Below are positions 29,301-38,400 of a stretch of 64,000 bases of DNA, piece by piece (position 1 is the first letter of the stretch; each line of letters starts with the position of its first letter). A model generated the notes under the pieces. The model made no database searches. It saw only the letters and a program-made list of their open reading frames with translations, and was not told the DNA's origin. This DNA is from Vulcanimicrobiota bacterium (GTDB lineage: Bacteria > Vulcanimicrobiota > Xenobia > Xenobiales > JADMJV01), in the NCBI GenBank assembly GCA_019637395.1, contig JAHBVR010000006.1, forward strand, positions 275,983 through 339,982, in the 5' to 3' direction. The position numbers and the translations under genes were made by a program.

Positions 29301-29916
29301 GATTCACCTCGGCACCAACGACTATGAGGCGGGAGAGAGCATCTACAAGCTGGTGCAGCCTCAGGCCGTGCCCTACCTGGCCGCCTTGCGCTACAGCGAA
29401 TCCGGGCTGCGCATTCGGGTGGACTGGGAGCACACCTGGGATTTGCAGAGGCTGGAAGATGCGGGAGAAACTGTGGCCAACATCCCGGTCCCACCCAAAT
29501 ACGGCCAGAAGGACTTCCTTCGTTCTGAATACTGGAGCCTCCGGGGTAAACTCGACGTGCCCAAGGAACGGTTCATCTCCTACCTGGGCGCGGAACGCGA
29601 AGCTGACGCATCGCTGGTGATCGGTTGGGCGGGGTGGAACCATCTGCAACGGGCTCAGGCTCTGGCCTCTTACGCGCTGGAGCGGCGCGAACTGGACGGT
29701 TGGGAGAAAGACCGACTGATCCCGCTGCTCGCGGGCCTGGCCGAACTGCTGCCCTGGCTGAAGCAATGGCATAACCAGGTTGACCCGGACACCGGAGAAC
29801 GGATGGCTGACTATTTCGAGGCCTTTCTGCAGGAGCAATTGCGCGAGCTCTCGGCTACGCCGTCCGAGCTGGCTACGTGGCGCCCGGTGGCCAGGATGGC
29901 TCGTTCCAAGAAGTAA
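26377..29916 (+). CDS. pglX: BREX adenine-specific methyltransferase PglX
   Basis: 1179 residues, the size of type 2 BREX PglX. A helical N-domain (1-230) precedes SAM-binding motif I VDPTCGSGHF (235-244), 'HGVDINPFAVAIARFRL' and motif IV NPPY (370-373). Variable target-recognition segments lie at about 552-676 and 725-771, and a long helical C-domain follows. PglX methylates a non-palindromic adenine site on host DNA so that BREX can tell self from phage. Residues from ~259 on have an inverted, partly diverged second copy at 22,147-24,960. A second ATG at 26,389 is possible; neither has a strong ribosome site. The ASCH gene follows 38 nt later. Confidence 0.9.
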   Translation: MTRTMPTPQPAKTQSDLIRLVRALQEDLRQRCEEYADVAAPLRAEYSAALAAQSTQETYQAWSSNYLNQVAVAWVLAGVFVRYLEDNDLIEERWLAGTDNRRGEPRERYTAFFRKHPELSDREYFHDIFDQVAELPGCHDLFARDRNPLWKVGISGDGAKVLREFFAEVDANTGGLLRTFEGDTRFLGDLYQNLSEEAQKKYALLQTPEFVEEFILDRTLEPALAEFGLENVKLVDPTCGSGHFLLGAFHRLFRRWENAGYSGLNSRVWAKRALEAVHGVDINPFAVAIARFRLVIAFVKACELSRLREMPNVKVRVATGDSLLHGNTICSAKGWGVQELSDWLPDAFAASDFEDASQILSQRYEAVVGNPPYITARDKAHNSEVRSRYRTAYMKYSLAVPFKEKFWDLAVEGKGKQRAGFVGMITANSFMKREFGSRVIEEFFPRVDLTHVIDTSGAYIPGHGTPTVILMGRNRAPVTETVRAVLGIRGEPSTPADPAQGLVWRSIVELLERPGESSAFVSVTEFDRTTFAEHPWSIGGGGASELKDRIEGNSPQRLTGICHEVGVLGMTNADEIFLLPKEVPNRLNLAEFFVPLALGDELRDYQYLGDTSVFLPYRDEELLSICDIEPVLPYLWSFRTILGSRVTFSRKTYFEEGLPWWKWHQIALYRLRTPLTIAFAFVATHNHFVLDRGGKVFNRSAPVIKLPNGASEEEHLALLGLLNSAAVCFWLKQICHNKGSTVDKAGARQTTIEFENFWEISGTQLLECPIPRLHHQTLPLASQVDRLASEHSALDPGNIMRKSPPGQWNLPKKQAQQDQIRQQMIALQEELDWLSYQLYSILDPAPLSADPPPLQLGERAFEIALARSGEETTWFSRHGSTPIKELPAHWPADYRATVEKRLDLIANNPEIALLEKPEHKRRWQQRPWEERLKEALTTWLQDRIEVAVQKSDHLQSVQQLADQLAHDSDFQQALQIHLGTNDYEAGESIYKLVQPQAVPYLAALRYSESGLRIRVDWEHTWDLQRLEDAGETVANIPVPPKYGQKDFLRSEYWSLRGKLDVPKERFISYLGAEREADASLVIGWAGWNHLQRAQALASYALERRELDGWEKDRLIPLLAGLAELLPWLKQWHNQVDPDTGERMADYFEAFLQEQLRELSATPSELATWRPVARMARSKK

Positions 29917-29954
29917 GCGAGGAGTTCCGGCCCAATTCTCGCAACTTGAAGCCG

Positions 29955-30356
29955 ATGGAGATCGTTGCTCTTCCCCGCCGCGCCTTGAGCGTGCGCCAGC
30001 CCTGGGCCGAACTCATTCTGGGCGGCCAGAAAAGCCTGGAAATTCGCTCTCGCCCGACCAAAGTGCGGGGCTGGGTTCAGATTTACGCGGCAATTCGTCG
30101 AGAAGACGGCCCCTGGCAGTTGGGCGCTGCCCACGACCATGGCCTGGATCTGGGTACGCTGCAACGCGGCTGGCTGCTGGGGATGGCCGAAATCGTCGGC
30201 TGCCGCCGCGTCAGTCCGGCCGACAGTCGCGAAGCCTGCTTCGCTATCCCGGCCGACCAGGAACTCTATGGATGGCAAATGGCCAATCCGCGCCGCCACG
30301 CGACGCCCCGCAAGCCGTCAGGACAACCTCAGCCGTCCTTCTTTTTCGTCGACTGA
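29955..30356 (+). CDS. ASCH-domain protein
   Basis: 133 residues. 'ALSVRQPWAELILGGQKSLEIRSRPT' followed by 'VRGWVQIYAAIR' and 'GWLLGMAEIVGCRRV' is the ASCH (PUA-like) pattern: I-G-x-K-x-x-E-x-R, then a strand leading to a regulatory 'G.ae' strand. ASCH domains bind RNA and some cleave or deaminate nucleotides. The gene is the passenger of the complete pglX cassette and is convergent with the zinc-protein gene (31 nt). The ATG at 29,955 is chosen because the upstream part of the frame is antisense-like and lacks domain similarity. Confidence 0.75.
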   Translation: MEIVALPRRALSVRQPWAELILGGQKSLEIRSRPTKVRGWVQIYAAIRREDGPWQLGAAHDHGLDLGTLQRGWLLGMAEIVGCRRVSPADSREACFAIPADQELYGWQMANPRRHATPRKPSGQPQPSFFFVD

Positions 30357-30387
30357 ATCGTTCTGCCCACACCACTCCCAGGCGGGC

Positions 30388-31458
30388 TCAATCGCCCACC
30401 GAAAGCCAGACCATCTGCAAATCCTGAGATGCTCGGACGCAAAGGGGCTCACAGTAATTGGAACAAACGACGCGGGACCAGGGCTTCAGAGCGGCAGCTT
30501 TGACCCCGGCCAACTTCGTCAAGAGCCATTCGCCAACGACGCTCTCAATCGCTCGATGAAGCTTCACAATCGTCATCTGGTCGCGGGCGACCAGTTCCTC
30601 CTCAAATCGGGCCAACAACTCCTCCGTATTCATTTCATTGAGTTTGGTCTGCAGCTCTTTAAGATTAGCGCTCAGACCACCCAGGTGATCCATCGCACTC
30701 AATTCCTTCAGTAACTCCAGAAAGTAGTCTTCCAAAGCCTTCCGTGGTGGCCCTTTGGGCGCCCTCAAACGAAGGAGCAGACTGCTGCCGATGTAGGTTG
30801 CAGCCACGCAGTAACGGATCCAGTCTTTCATAACCGCCAGGTCTGTGGTTATGGCCAGGAAACTGGGAACGAGTTCTTCCGGCCCCTGGGCCGCGAAAGC
30901 CATGCTGGTAGGGATTGGCAGTCGACCGCAAATTCTCGCTCGTTCCGACTCACCACTGGAGGCAGGAGGGCCACCCTTTGTGGGTTGCGCCGAAATCGTC
31001 TTCTGCCCAGACCCGCTCCAAGTCAACAGGCCGTGCTGCTCCATGGCCACCTTGATATTGTCGGGTAAATCGTCGAAGCGAAGCCTGACACGAGCGAGAA
31101 ACGTCTCCAGTTTGTCAGGCGAACAAGTCCACAAGGTGCTCCAAATGCCAAAGCGAGCAACGTTTGTAACCATGGACCAAAGGACGCCAACCAATCCGGA
31201 CAAACACCCACCCATTTTGACCGTCGAAAGTGAGAAGCATTTTCGACAGAAGAGCGACTCGGCTTTATCCCCGGAGGAGTGGATGAAGGGATGTTTTACG
31301 AAAGTGACGCCCTCTCGCAGCAAGGGGCTTAATGTCACGTAACCCACGGTTCCACAGGCCGGACAGACCCTCTGCACATGTTCTTTGTGGCCTCGTTCCC
31401 ATGAATCCTCGAACTGGGGGCGTTGAATAGACGCTACTGGGCCGTTTTTGTAACGCAT
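30388..31458 (-). CDS. Zinc-ribbon protein of unknown function
   Basis: 356 residues that I do not recognise. The N-terminus holds two Cys pairs (CPACG near residue 32 and 'CRKCF' near residue 71) that can form one zinc ribbon. It is followed by a weakly hydrophobic Gly-Leu-Val segment and a helical C-terminus with a charged coiled-coil stretch ('LGGLSANLKELQTKLNEMNTEELLARFEEEL'). AAGGAG precedes the ATG and it starts 9 nt after the pglW stop, so it is the last gene of the helicase-pglW operon. Confidence 0.65.
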   Translation of the reverse strand: MRYKNGPVASIQRPQFEDSWERGHKEHVQRVCPACGTVGYVTLSPLLREGVTFVKHPFIHSSGDKAESLFCRKCFSLSTVKMGGCLSGLVGVLWSMVTNVARFGIWSTLWTCSPDKLETFLARVRLRFDDLPDNIKVAMEQHGLLTWSGSGQKTISAQPTKGGPPASSGESERARICGRLPIPTSMAFAAQGPEELVPSFLAITTDLAVMKDWIRYCVAATYIGSSLLLRLRAPKGPPRKALEDYFLELLKELSAMDHLGGLSANLKELQTKLNEMNTEELLARFEEELVARDQMTIVKLHRAIESVVGEWLLTKLAGVKAAALKPWSRVVCSNYCEPLCVRASQDLQMVWLSVGD

Positions 31459-31467
31459 TCGTCTCCT

Positions 31468-34400
31468 TTACTTGAGCCAGCCGGCCGCGCTCCACTCCAG
31501 GGGCCGGGTGGCCGGGGGCATGGGCAGTGGCTGGTTATCGATGGTGGGCAAGCCTTCGGAATAGGGTGCGAGTAGCCACAGGGTTTGGGGTCCGCCGGGG
31601 CGGCCGGCACGGTCGATTATGTTCTGAACCAGATCGAGCAGGCCGAAGCGGGACCACAGGCTGAAGCGCTTGAGGGCCACCACCGGCTCCAGTTGCGCGA
31701 CCACGTGCCCGCCCGCCTCACGAGCCAGATCTTTGAGACCCTGCCAGTCCTCGGGGGAGTCGGCGCCCAGCTGGTCGGCCGCCCAGAGATCGGCTTCGTC
31801 AATCTGTTCCGCTGCGGCCATCGAGAGGAGTTGCTCGACCAGGCGGTCCTCCAGCGAGACGGTGGGAATGTCAAAGGTTTGGCGCAGCCACTCCTCGGCC
31901 TGAAGGAGTTCATGGGAGCGCACCTTGATGACCTGAGGCTCACCGCCGCGCAGGGCGTCGCGCAGGCGGGCCTCGGCTTCGGTGAAGGGCATGCCCGTGA
32001 CCGCTCCCAGGCTGCTGCGGCTGCGCCCGCTGTGCGAGGTGGCCAGGGTGCTGCGAAAGCGGTGTTTGCTATCATCCCAGCGCATCATTAGGTTGAGCTC
32101 GGCAAAAAGCGCGTCGATGGCCGGCTCCTCGGCGGGCAAGGGGGCGGCTTCTGGGTAGCGAGTTTGCACCAATTCCTGGAGTTGCACCAGGGTGAGCTCG
32201 CGACCGGCCAGCAAGCCCGAGACCAGACGGAGGGACTGTCCCGGAGGCATGCCCACCGGGTAAAGCTCGCCTCGGCTGGAGAGTCGGGCTCGCTGAGCCA
32301 GGGCCACAATCAAGCGCAGCAGGCGGCCCTCGGTCAGGGCCTGCTCCGACTGCACCAGCTGAGACAGTTCCTGGAGCGTGCGCGACAGAGATGGTATGGG
32401 TTCTTGCGTGACCAGTTCGTCAGCGCGTTGCGCGGCCTGCCAGAGGCGTTCGGCCTGGCCCAGGTCGGCGCACACCAAAGGCTGCCGGCCCAGCCGGACC
32501 AGGTCAAAGCGCGGTAGCGATTGCATGCCCTCCCGCTCCAACAAGGCGCGCAGCACTCCACGTGCGAGTCGGCGCCTGGGTTCGCGGCGAGTTTCCAGGG
32601 CTCCCCGCAAGGAAAGCAAGGTGTCGCAAAGCTCGTCCACTGTGGCGCCGCCGCCCATCTCGGTGATAGCCTGATCGAGGTCGTGCCCCAGTCCCTCCAA
32701 CTCCGGGTGGCGGCCCCATTGCTGGCGGGCCCTCAGGGTGACCTTGTTGGCATCCACTTTGGGGGGCGTGGAGGCCAGCCGCGCCGCCTCTAAAGGCAGC
32801 GGCCATTCTTGCTCCGCAGTGCCACAAAGATAGAGCTCGACCAGGCGAGCTTCCTCTGGTTTCGCCGGCAGAAGAGTTTGCAGCAGCGTTTCCAGGGCCT
32901 GTTCCGGCACGTGCTGGTAGGGCTGGGGGGCGCCCACCAACCGCTCCTTTAGAAGATCATAGAGGTCGCGCAGTTGTTGGCGGGTGAGTCCGCCCACATT
33001 GCTCAGGCGCAATAGCGTCGAGCGGGGCACTCCCATCAGGGCGCTGGCGGTGGTCAGACGCAGGCGATCAAAAACCTGCAGAAGCTGAGGATTGTGGGTC
33101 AGGCTGCTGAGAGCGGTCTCTCCCGGAACATGTTCGGGGATGGCGATAGCACTGGGGCTCTCGTCCAACTGGGCATTGGCAAAGAGCTCCCGCCAGGCGG
33201 AGCGCATGACGTTGGCGCTCTCAAAGCGTTGCTGAGCCTGGCGCTGAAACGCCTTCTTGAAGAATTCCTCGAAACGCTCGCGCAGGCTCGGTTCAAAGTC
33301 GCCGCTGGGAAACTGCACCTCGATGGGGGAGGCCGCCGGGTTCACGCGGCCATCGCCCCATTGGGGCAGTCGCCCGGTGGCCATTTCATACAGCGTGACG
33401 GCCACCGCATAGCGTTCGGCAGCTTCGTCCCACGGTCGCTGGCTGGTGTGTAAAAAAGGATCGCGGTAGCCCGGTGTGCCGGCTTCCACTTTGCGCCGAT
33501 CCTCGCGGGCCAGCGAGAAGTCGAAAAGCACCAGATGCAAATCTTGATTCTTGCCCAGGGGGCGCACGCCCAGGTTGGCCGGTTTAATGTCGCGATGAGC
33601 CATGCCCACATGCTCGAGATGTTCCGCCAGTTCTAGCAGGTCGTCGCCGAATCGTTGCAGCAACTCCAGGCCCAGTACCCCGTCACGTCCCAGCCTCTCG
33701 GCCAGGGTCTCGGGGCCGGCGCTGCTCAACAGTAGAGCCTTTTTAACCCCTACCTGGGTAACAGCGCGTAACTCGACGATTTTGCGGTGGGAGAGCTTTT
33801 GCAGCACCTCGGATTCTTGCACCAGGCGCTCATCAGTCTGGCTGGGCAGGGGCACTTTGAGAACAAGCTCCTCGCCCTCTCCATTGCGTACCAAAAAAGC
33901 CACCGAGCTACTGCCCTGGCCCAGGCGGCGCAGCAACTGATGGCCAGGCAAAACCAGGTCACCGGGTTGAGCCGTGAAGGGATCGTGGCAGTCGTCCTGG
34001 GCCTCGTCCTGATGACGCCATTCGGTTTCGACTTCCGCCAGGCGCTGCAGAAATGCGTTGGCGCTCTCGGGGCGGAAGTAATGAACCGGATGGGTGAGAT
34101 CGCGAATCAGCTGCACCAGCTTAGGCGGTGCCTGATCCAGAACCGCCAGAAGGTTCAAGCCCTCTTGTTGCAATAACTTCTCCTGAAGTTCGCTCTGATT
34201 GCTGGCCGGGTCCTGGCCGGTGAACAGGAAATAGCCCAGACAGCCGAGCGAAAACAAGTCGACCGAATGGTCGGCCTCGTTGGGAGCGGTCAGCATTTCC
34301 GGCGCCAGATAAGCGGTGGCCCGTTCTTCTACCCACTCCGCCAAATGGACGGTGCCACTGGTGCGCTCCTCGGCACTCACTGTCTGCCAGTTGATGACCT

Positions 34401-35448
34401 TGGCGTCGGGCGGGTCATTCCAGAGCACGAGCACGGTCTGAGGGGCCAGGGTGCGATGGTAGATGTGTCGCTGGTGAGCATAGCGCAGGGCCTCGCCGAC
34501 CTGACCCCAGAGCCGCAGCCGATCGGCAAAACCCAATTTTTGGGAGCTCTCGGCCGTAGCCAGGGCCAGGTCCAGCCGGCTGGCCTTGGGGTAAAAGGGG
34601 TAAAGCAGGGCCGGGCCCAGCTCCCATTCCTTGTAGCCTTCCGGGCTGAGAATGTGATCGTGGCGAAGTTCGCGCAGCAAGGTAAATTCTCGATTGGCCG
34701 TGCGGCGAGCGCGTTCTCGCTCCAGGGGATCCTTGCCGACAAAGGTGCGCACCCGCACTTCCACCGAGCCCAGTTCGGAGTGAACGGCCCGATGGTCCTG
34801 ATAGTTGGGGCCTTCTCCGAGCAACTCTTGAATGAGATATTCGCCCACACGCAGTTCACGCCGGCGGTTCTGTCGGATGCCCAATTTCTCGAGAGCTGCA
34901 AGCAGTTGCGAAAGAAAAGGGCGAGGCAAGGGATCGCGTTGGTAAGCCCCCTGGGCGGCGTTGACCATTTTCGCAAGGGAGCCATTGTCGCAAATTGGCT
35001 GAAAGCGGGCCGGTTGAGCGAAGCGCAACTGCACATCGGGGTGACTCAGGTAGACGACCGGCTCCACGCTGAGGCGCGGGCCACCATACACACTGGGCAG
35101 ATGGCGGCGCACCAAACCGGCCAGCACTTTACACTTGAGATTGGCGCCGCTGAGGGGGCTTTTTTCGCTGTAGCTGGCGGAGTTGGGGTGGGTTCGGCGC
35201 ACCCAATTGAGCTCATCCACCACCACCTGACCGCGATAATGCTTCAGTTCCAATAAGGTCAGGCCATAGACGGTCAACAAGAGAGCGTCTACCTCATACA
35301 ACTTGCCCTGGTCGTCGAGGAACTCAAAATTGGTGAAAGCCTTCAGCACCGTTGCGGGGTCGCAGGCCTGGCGTAACGAGGCCAGGCCTTCCTTTTCGTG
35401 AAGAAACTGTGACTCGGTCACCTCGTGCCAATTTTTGGCGTCAAGCAT
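31468..35448 (-). CDS. pglW: PglW-like protein: NERD, pseudokinase, kinase
   Basis: 1326 residues. Residues 1-150 form a NERD nuclease-like domain with acidic/Lys residues in place (Asp54, Glu67-x-Lys69). Kinase fold 1 (~203-470) is degenerate: HRD is H331-R-T and DFG is N353-W-Q. Kinase fold 2 (~502-780) looks active: Lys531, HRD 618-620 and D643-F-S in place of DFG. A ~550-residue helical tail follows. NERD plus kinase is the hallmark of type 2 BREX PglW, the proposed regulator that phosphorylates system components. The start ATG overlaps the helicase stop; the frame extends 5 codons further. Confidence 0.88.
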   Translation of the reverse strand: MLDAKNWHEVTESQFLHEKEGLASLRQACDPATVLKAFTNFEFLDDQGKLYEVDALLLTVYGLTLLELKHYRGQVVVDELNWVRRTHPNSASYSEKSPLSGANLKCKVLAGLVRRHLPSVYGGPRLSVEPVVYLSHPDVQLRFAQPARFQPICDNGSLAKMVNAAQGAYQRDPLPRPFLSQLLAALEKLGIRQNRRRELRVGEYLIQELLGEGPNYQDHRAVHSELGSVEVRVRTFVGKDPLERERARRTANREFTLLRELRHDHILSPEGYKEWELGPALLYPFYPKASRLDLALATAESSQKLGFADRLRLWGQVGEALRYAHQRHIYHRTLAPQTVLVLWNDPPDAKVINWQTVSAEERTSGTVHLAEWVEERATAYLAPEMLTAPNEADHSVDLFSLGCLGYFLFTGQDPASNQSELQEKLLQQEGLNLLAVLDQAPPKLVQLIRDLTHPVHYFRPESANAFLQRLAEVETEWRHQDEAQDDCHDPFTAQPGDLVLPGHQLLRRLGQGSSSVAFLVRNGEGEELVLKVPLPSQTDERLVQESEVLQKLSHRKIVELRAVTQVGVKKALLLSSAGPETLAERLGRDGVLGLELLQRFGDDLLELAEHLEHVGMAHRDIKPANLGVRPLGKNQDLHLVLFDFSLAREDRRKVEAGTPGYRDPFLHTSQRPWDEAAERYAVAVTLYEMATGRLPQWGDGRVNPAASPIEVQFPSGDFEPSLRERFEEFFKKAFQRQAQQRFESANVMRSAWRELFANAQLDESPSAIAIPEHVPGETALSSLTHNPQLLQVFDRLRLTTASALMGVPRSTLLRLSNVGGLTRQQLRDLYDLLKERLVGAPQPYQHVPEQALETLLQTLLPAKPEEARLVELYLCGTAEQEWPLPLEAARLASTPPKVDANKVTLRARQQWGRHPELEGLGHDLDQAITEMGGGATVDELCDTLLSLRGALETRREPRRRLARGVLRALLEREGMQSLPRFDLVRLGRQPLVCADLGQAERLWQAAQRADELVTQEPIPSLSRTLQELSQLVQSEQALTEGRLLRLIVALAQRARLSSRGELYPVGMPPGQSLRLVSGLLAGRELTLVQLQELVQTRYPEAAPLPAEEPAIDALFAELNLMMRWDDSKHRFRSTLATSHSGRSRSSLGAVTGMPFTEAEARLRDALRGGEPQVIKVRSHELLQAEEWLRQTFDIPTVSLEDRLVEQLLSMAAAEQIDEADLWAADQLGADSPEDWQGLKDLAREAGGHVVAQLEPVVALKRFSLWSRFGLLDLVQNIIDRAGRPGGPQTLWLLAPYSEGLPTIDNQPLPMPPATRPLEWSAAGWLK

Positions 35449-38400
35449 CCAGCAAAGCCTCAAGAGCGGAATGGGCGGAGCGGCGTTGCAGACCCTCGGA
35501 AATTTGCTCCTGGATGGAATAGGTCAGAATGCAATCCAGACAACCCGTCTCGCAGCGGCGATGGTGTTCCTCGTCGCGGAAGAGCACCCGTTTGGCATTC
35601 TGCAGCCATTTGCGCGTCAGAGTCATCAGCTCAAAGACGTGGGCCGCCCCGCCGGGCACGTTGTCAAACAGCAAGGTCGCCCAGCCTCCGCTCCGGGTGG
35701 GAGTGACCAGCAGGCCAATCTCCCGCGAGTCCAGCTCAAGGATTTCGGCCCCGGCCAGGCGCAGGGCTTCCCCGAGCGTTGCCACCAAGCCCTTGGCTGG
35801 TCGACTGCCCAGAGCTTTTTCCCAGTCGATCAAGACGCAATCGGTGCGTTCCCAGGCGGCCAGCCACTGTTGTCGCATGGCGTGAATATCCTGAGAGCAT
35901 TGCTTTTGACCGCGTAGGCGACGATGGGTGCTAAAGCCGGTGGGGGGCTCGTCAGGGTTTTGCTTTTCCGAATCGGCATAACCACAGTTCAAGCAAATGG
36001 CAAATCCGGTATTTTGCTCGCCCCCATTGTAGGCGACGATTTCTCCGGCGGATTGATAGCGGAAGAAGAGCTGGGGAACTTCTGCCACTTCGGGCGGCAC
36101 CGAATCATCCTCGCCACCTGCGAATGTGGTGCTGACCTGCGAGACTTGGCCCACCATATCGAGATCCTTTTGAAAACTGGGCGGGTCCCACTCGGCGGTG
36201 GTGTAACCGTAGCGAGGGAAGAGCAATCCCTTGCGCTGGGCCTGTGGCTGCTCGCCACAGACGGGACAGTCTCCCAGCTCGCCGGCCAAATTGTAATAAA
36301 AATGGCCTTTTGAGCACTGACCTGCTTGAGCGCGCAGCCCGAAGGCGTCATCGGTGGTGGCTCCGCTCCAGTGCTTGAGCAATCCATGGGAGGTCACCAC
36401 TCGCCCTGCCACCATCAGGCTGGAACCGGGCACGTATTCGCGCAAGGCCAGCAGACCGGCGCGCTCCAGGCGATAGCGATCTTCGGCTACCTGACCACTT
36501 GGGAGACTGGGATCGTGGACTTTCAGTTTCTGCAGTCCGATGGGAAAACCGTAACGCGGTAAAAACTGGCGGTCGCCCAGCGTCTCGATGACCGTCATTT
36601 CGTGAAGAGCGTCGAGACGATAGTAAAGACTGTTGGCTTCGCTGGTGTCTTTGGCGGCCTGCCACTGCTGCAACAGCTGGCCGTAAATGGTGGTCCAGCC
36701 ATCCTCCTCGATGCCTTCCGATTTACCAAACAGAACCAGTTGCAGGGAGCGACGACAATCCTTGAACTGCGCTGCCGGAGTGCCGCGAAAAATGGTCTGC
36801 AATCTTGACTCGTAGCGCTGCTGATTGGCTTCGACCCAGCTGACCCAATCAAGGAAAGCCTCCTGCAGACTCGGTCGGTCCTTCCACCATTGCGGGCGCG
36901 GGACGGGAGCCTCCGGAGGCGCGCAGGGAACTAGAGTGCCCTTGCCCTTGCCCTTGTCCTTGTGGGACTTTTCGACCGTTTGCATGGCGCAAAAGGGACC
37001 CATCTTACCGTAAGCACTCATCGCCCCGGTGTGATCATCCGGGCGGTAGAACTGGGCAAAAAACTCGCCCAGCAACCAGGCGTGAAGATGACGTTGAACG
37101 ATCCGCTCCCGATGCAAAAACACCGTTGGCTTGCGTAACGGCCGCGAGAGAAAAGCGCCGAACCGATGAAACACTTCCTGGTCGTAGGGCTGCTGTCGGC
37201 AAAAGGTGACCACCACCGACGAGCCGTCACTGCGTCTGCCCACCCGGCCGGCGCGTTGCAAATAATTGGCTTTGCCGGGGGGCACATTGGCCAGCAGGGT
37301 CGCCGACAAACCGCCAATGTCGATGCCCAACTCCATGGTGGTGGTACAGCTGAGCAGATTGCGCATCCCGGCGCGGAACAGCTCCTGCAACCTGCGGGCC
37401 TGGCTCGGACCTAGCTGGGCGCTGTGTTCTTCGGCCCACAAACCGAGTCGGAACAAGCCACCGTCTTGGAGTTCCTGACGGATTCGCTGGTAACCGGGGG
37501 TCTGGTCGGCCTGGGCGTGAGTGATTTCGCTGAGCGTGCCATCGCAACCCTGATATGGGGCCGAGTTCTTGACCTGGCGAGGCCAAAGCCGATTGGTGAC
37601 CGAGCACCAGAATAGACGAAGTGGCCGGCGCAGCCGGAGCATTGGAAACAGAATGCGCAGAGCGGGCTGCTTCTTGTGCTGGAAGTCCGGGTTTGACTCT
37701 AGCCAGCTCCATCCGTGTCCATGACTATGAGCACCTAATTCACCGCTAGGAGAGCCATTGGCGAAAAGCTGATCGAAGGCCGCCTCCAAGATGGTCTCGG
37801 CGTGTTCCGCCCCCCATAAATTTGCCACCAGCCGACGGCGCCGGTGCCTCTCCACTTTTCCGGTGAACTGGATTCGAGTCACCCACCAACCCAGGCTGAC
37901 CGAGCCGATGCGCAGTTCACGATTCCAGTCCTCGTTGCCAAGAGAGAGGGCCCGGTCGAGACGCAGGGTGTCGAGGAGGAAAGCCAGCAGATTCGGCCAG
38001 GCCGAGGCCACCTCAGCCACCATATTTTCCGGCAAAAGACCCAACAAAGTATCGGGTGCCTTGGCGCGTTCCAGCTCGGGATAGACCACTTCAGCCAATC
38101 CGCATGCTTCCAACAAGAGAAAACTGCGACGGAGTGGCAAAGCCAGCTCACCAGCGAGTTTCTTCGTCAAGGTGTTGGTTTTGAGCACTGCTTCTTGATT
38201 GAGCTTGAGGGTGTTGGTGCCCCACTGGTCAACGTGCTGAGATTCGGCCTTCTCGGGTTCAAAAATCTGCATCGCCTCGGGCCGCTTGGCCAGCGCCAGA
38301 GCCCATTCTTCGACAGTGTTTCCGCCACCCAGAATATCAATTTCGGCTCGCTTTTCGGCCATCATTTTGTCGACGATCTCGGCGGCTGGCAGTTGGCGCA

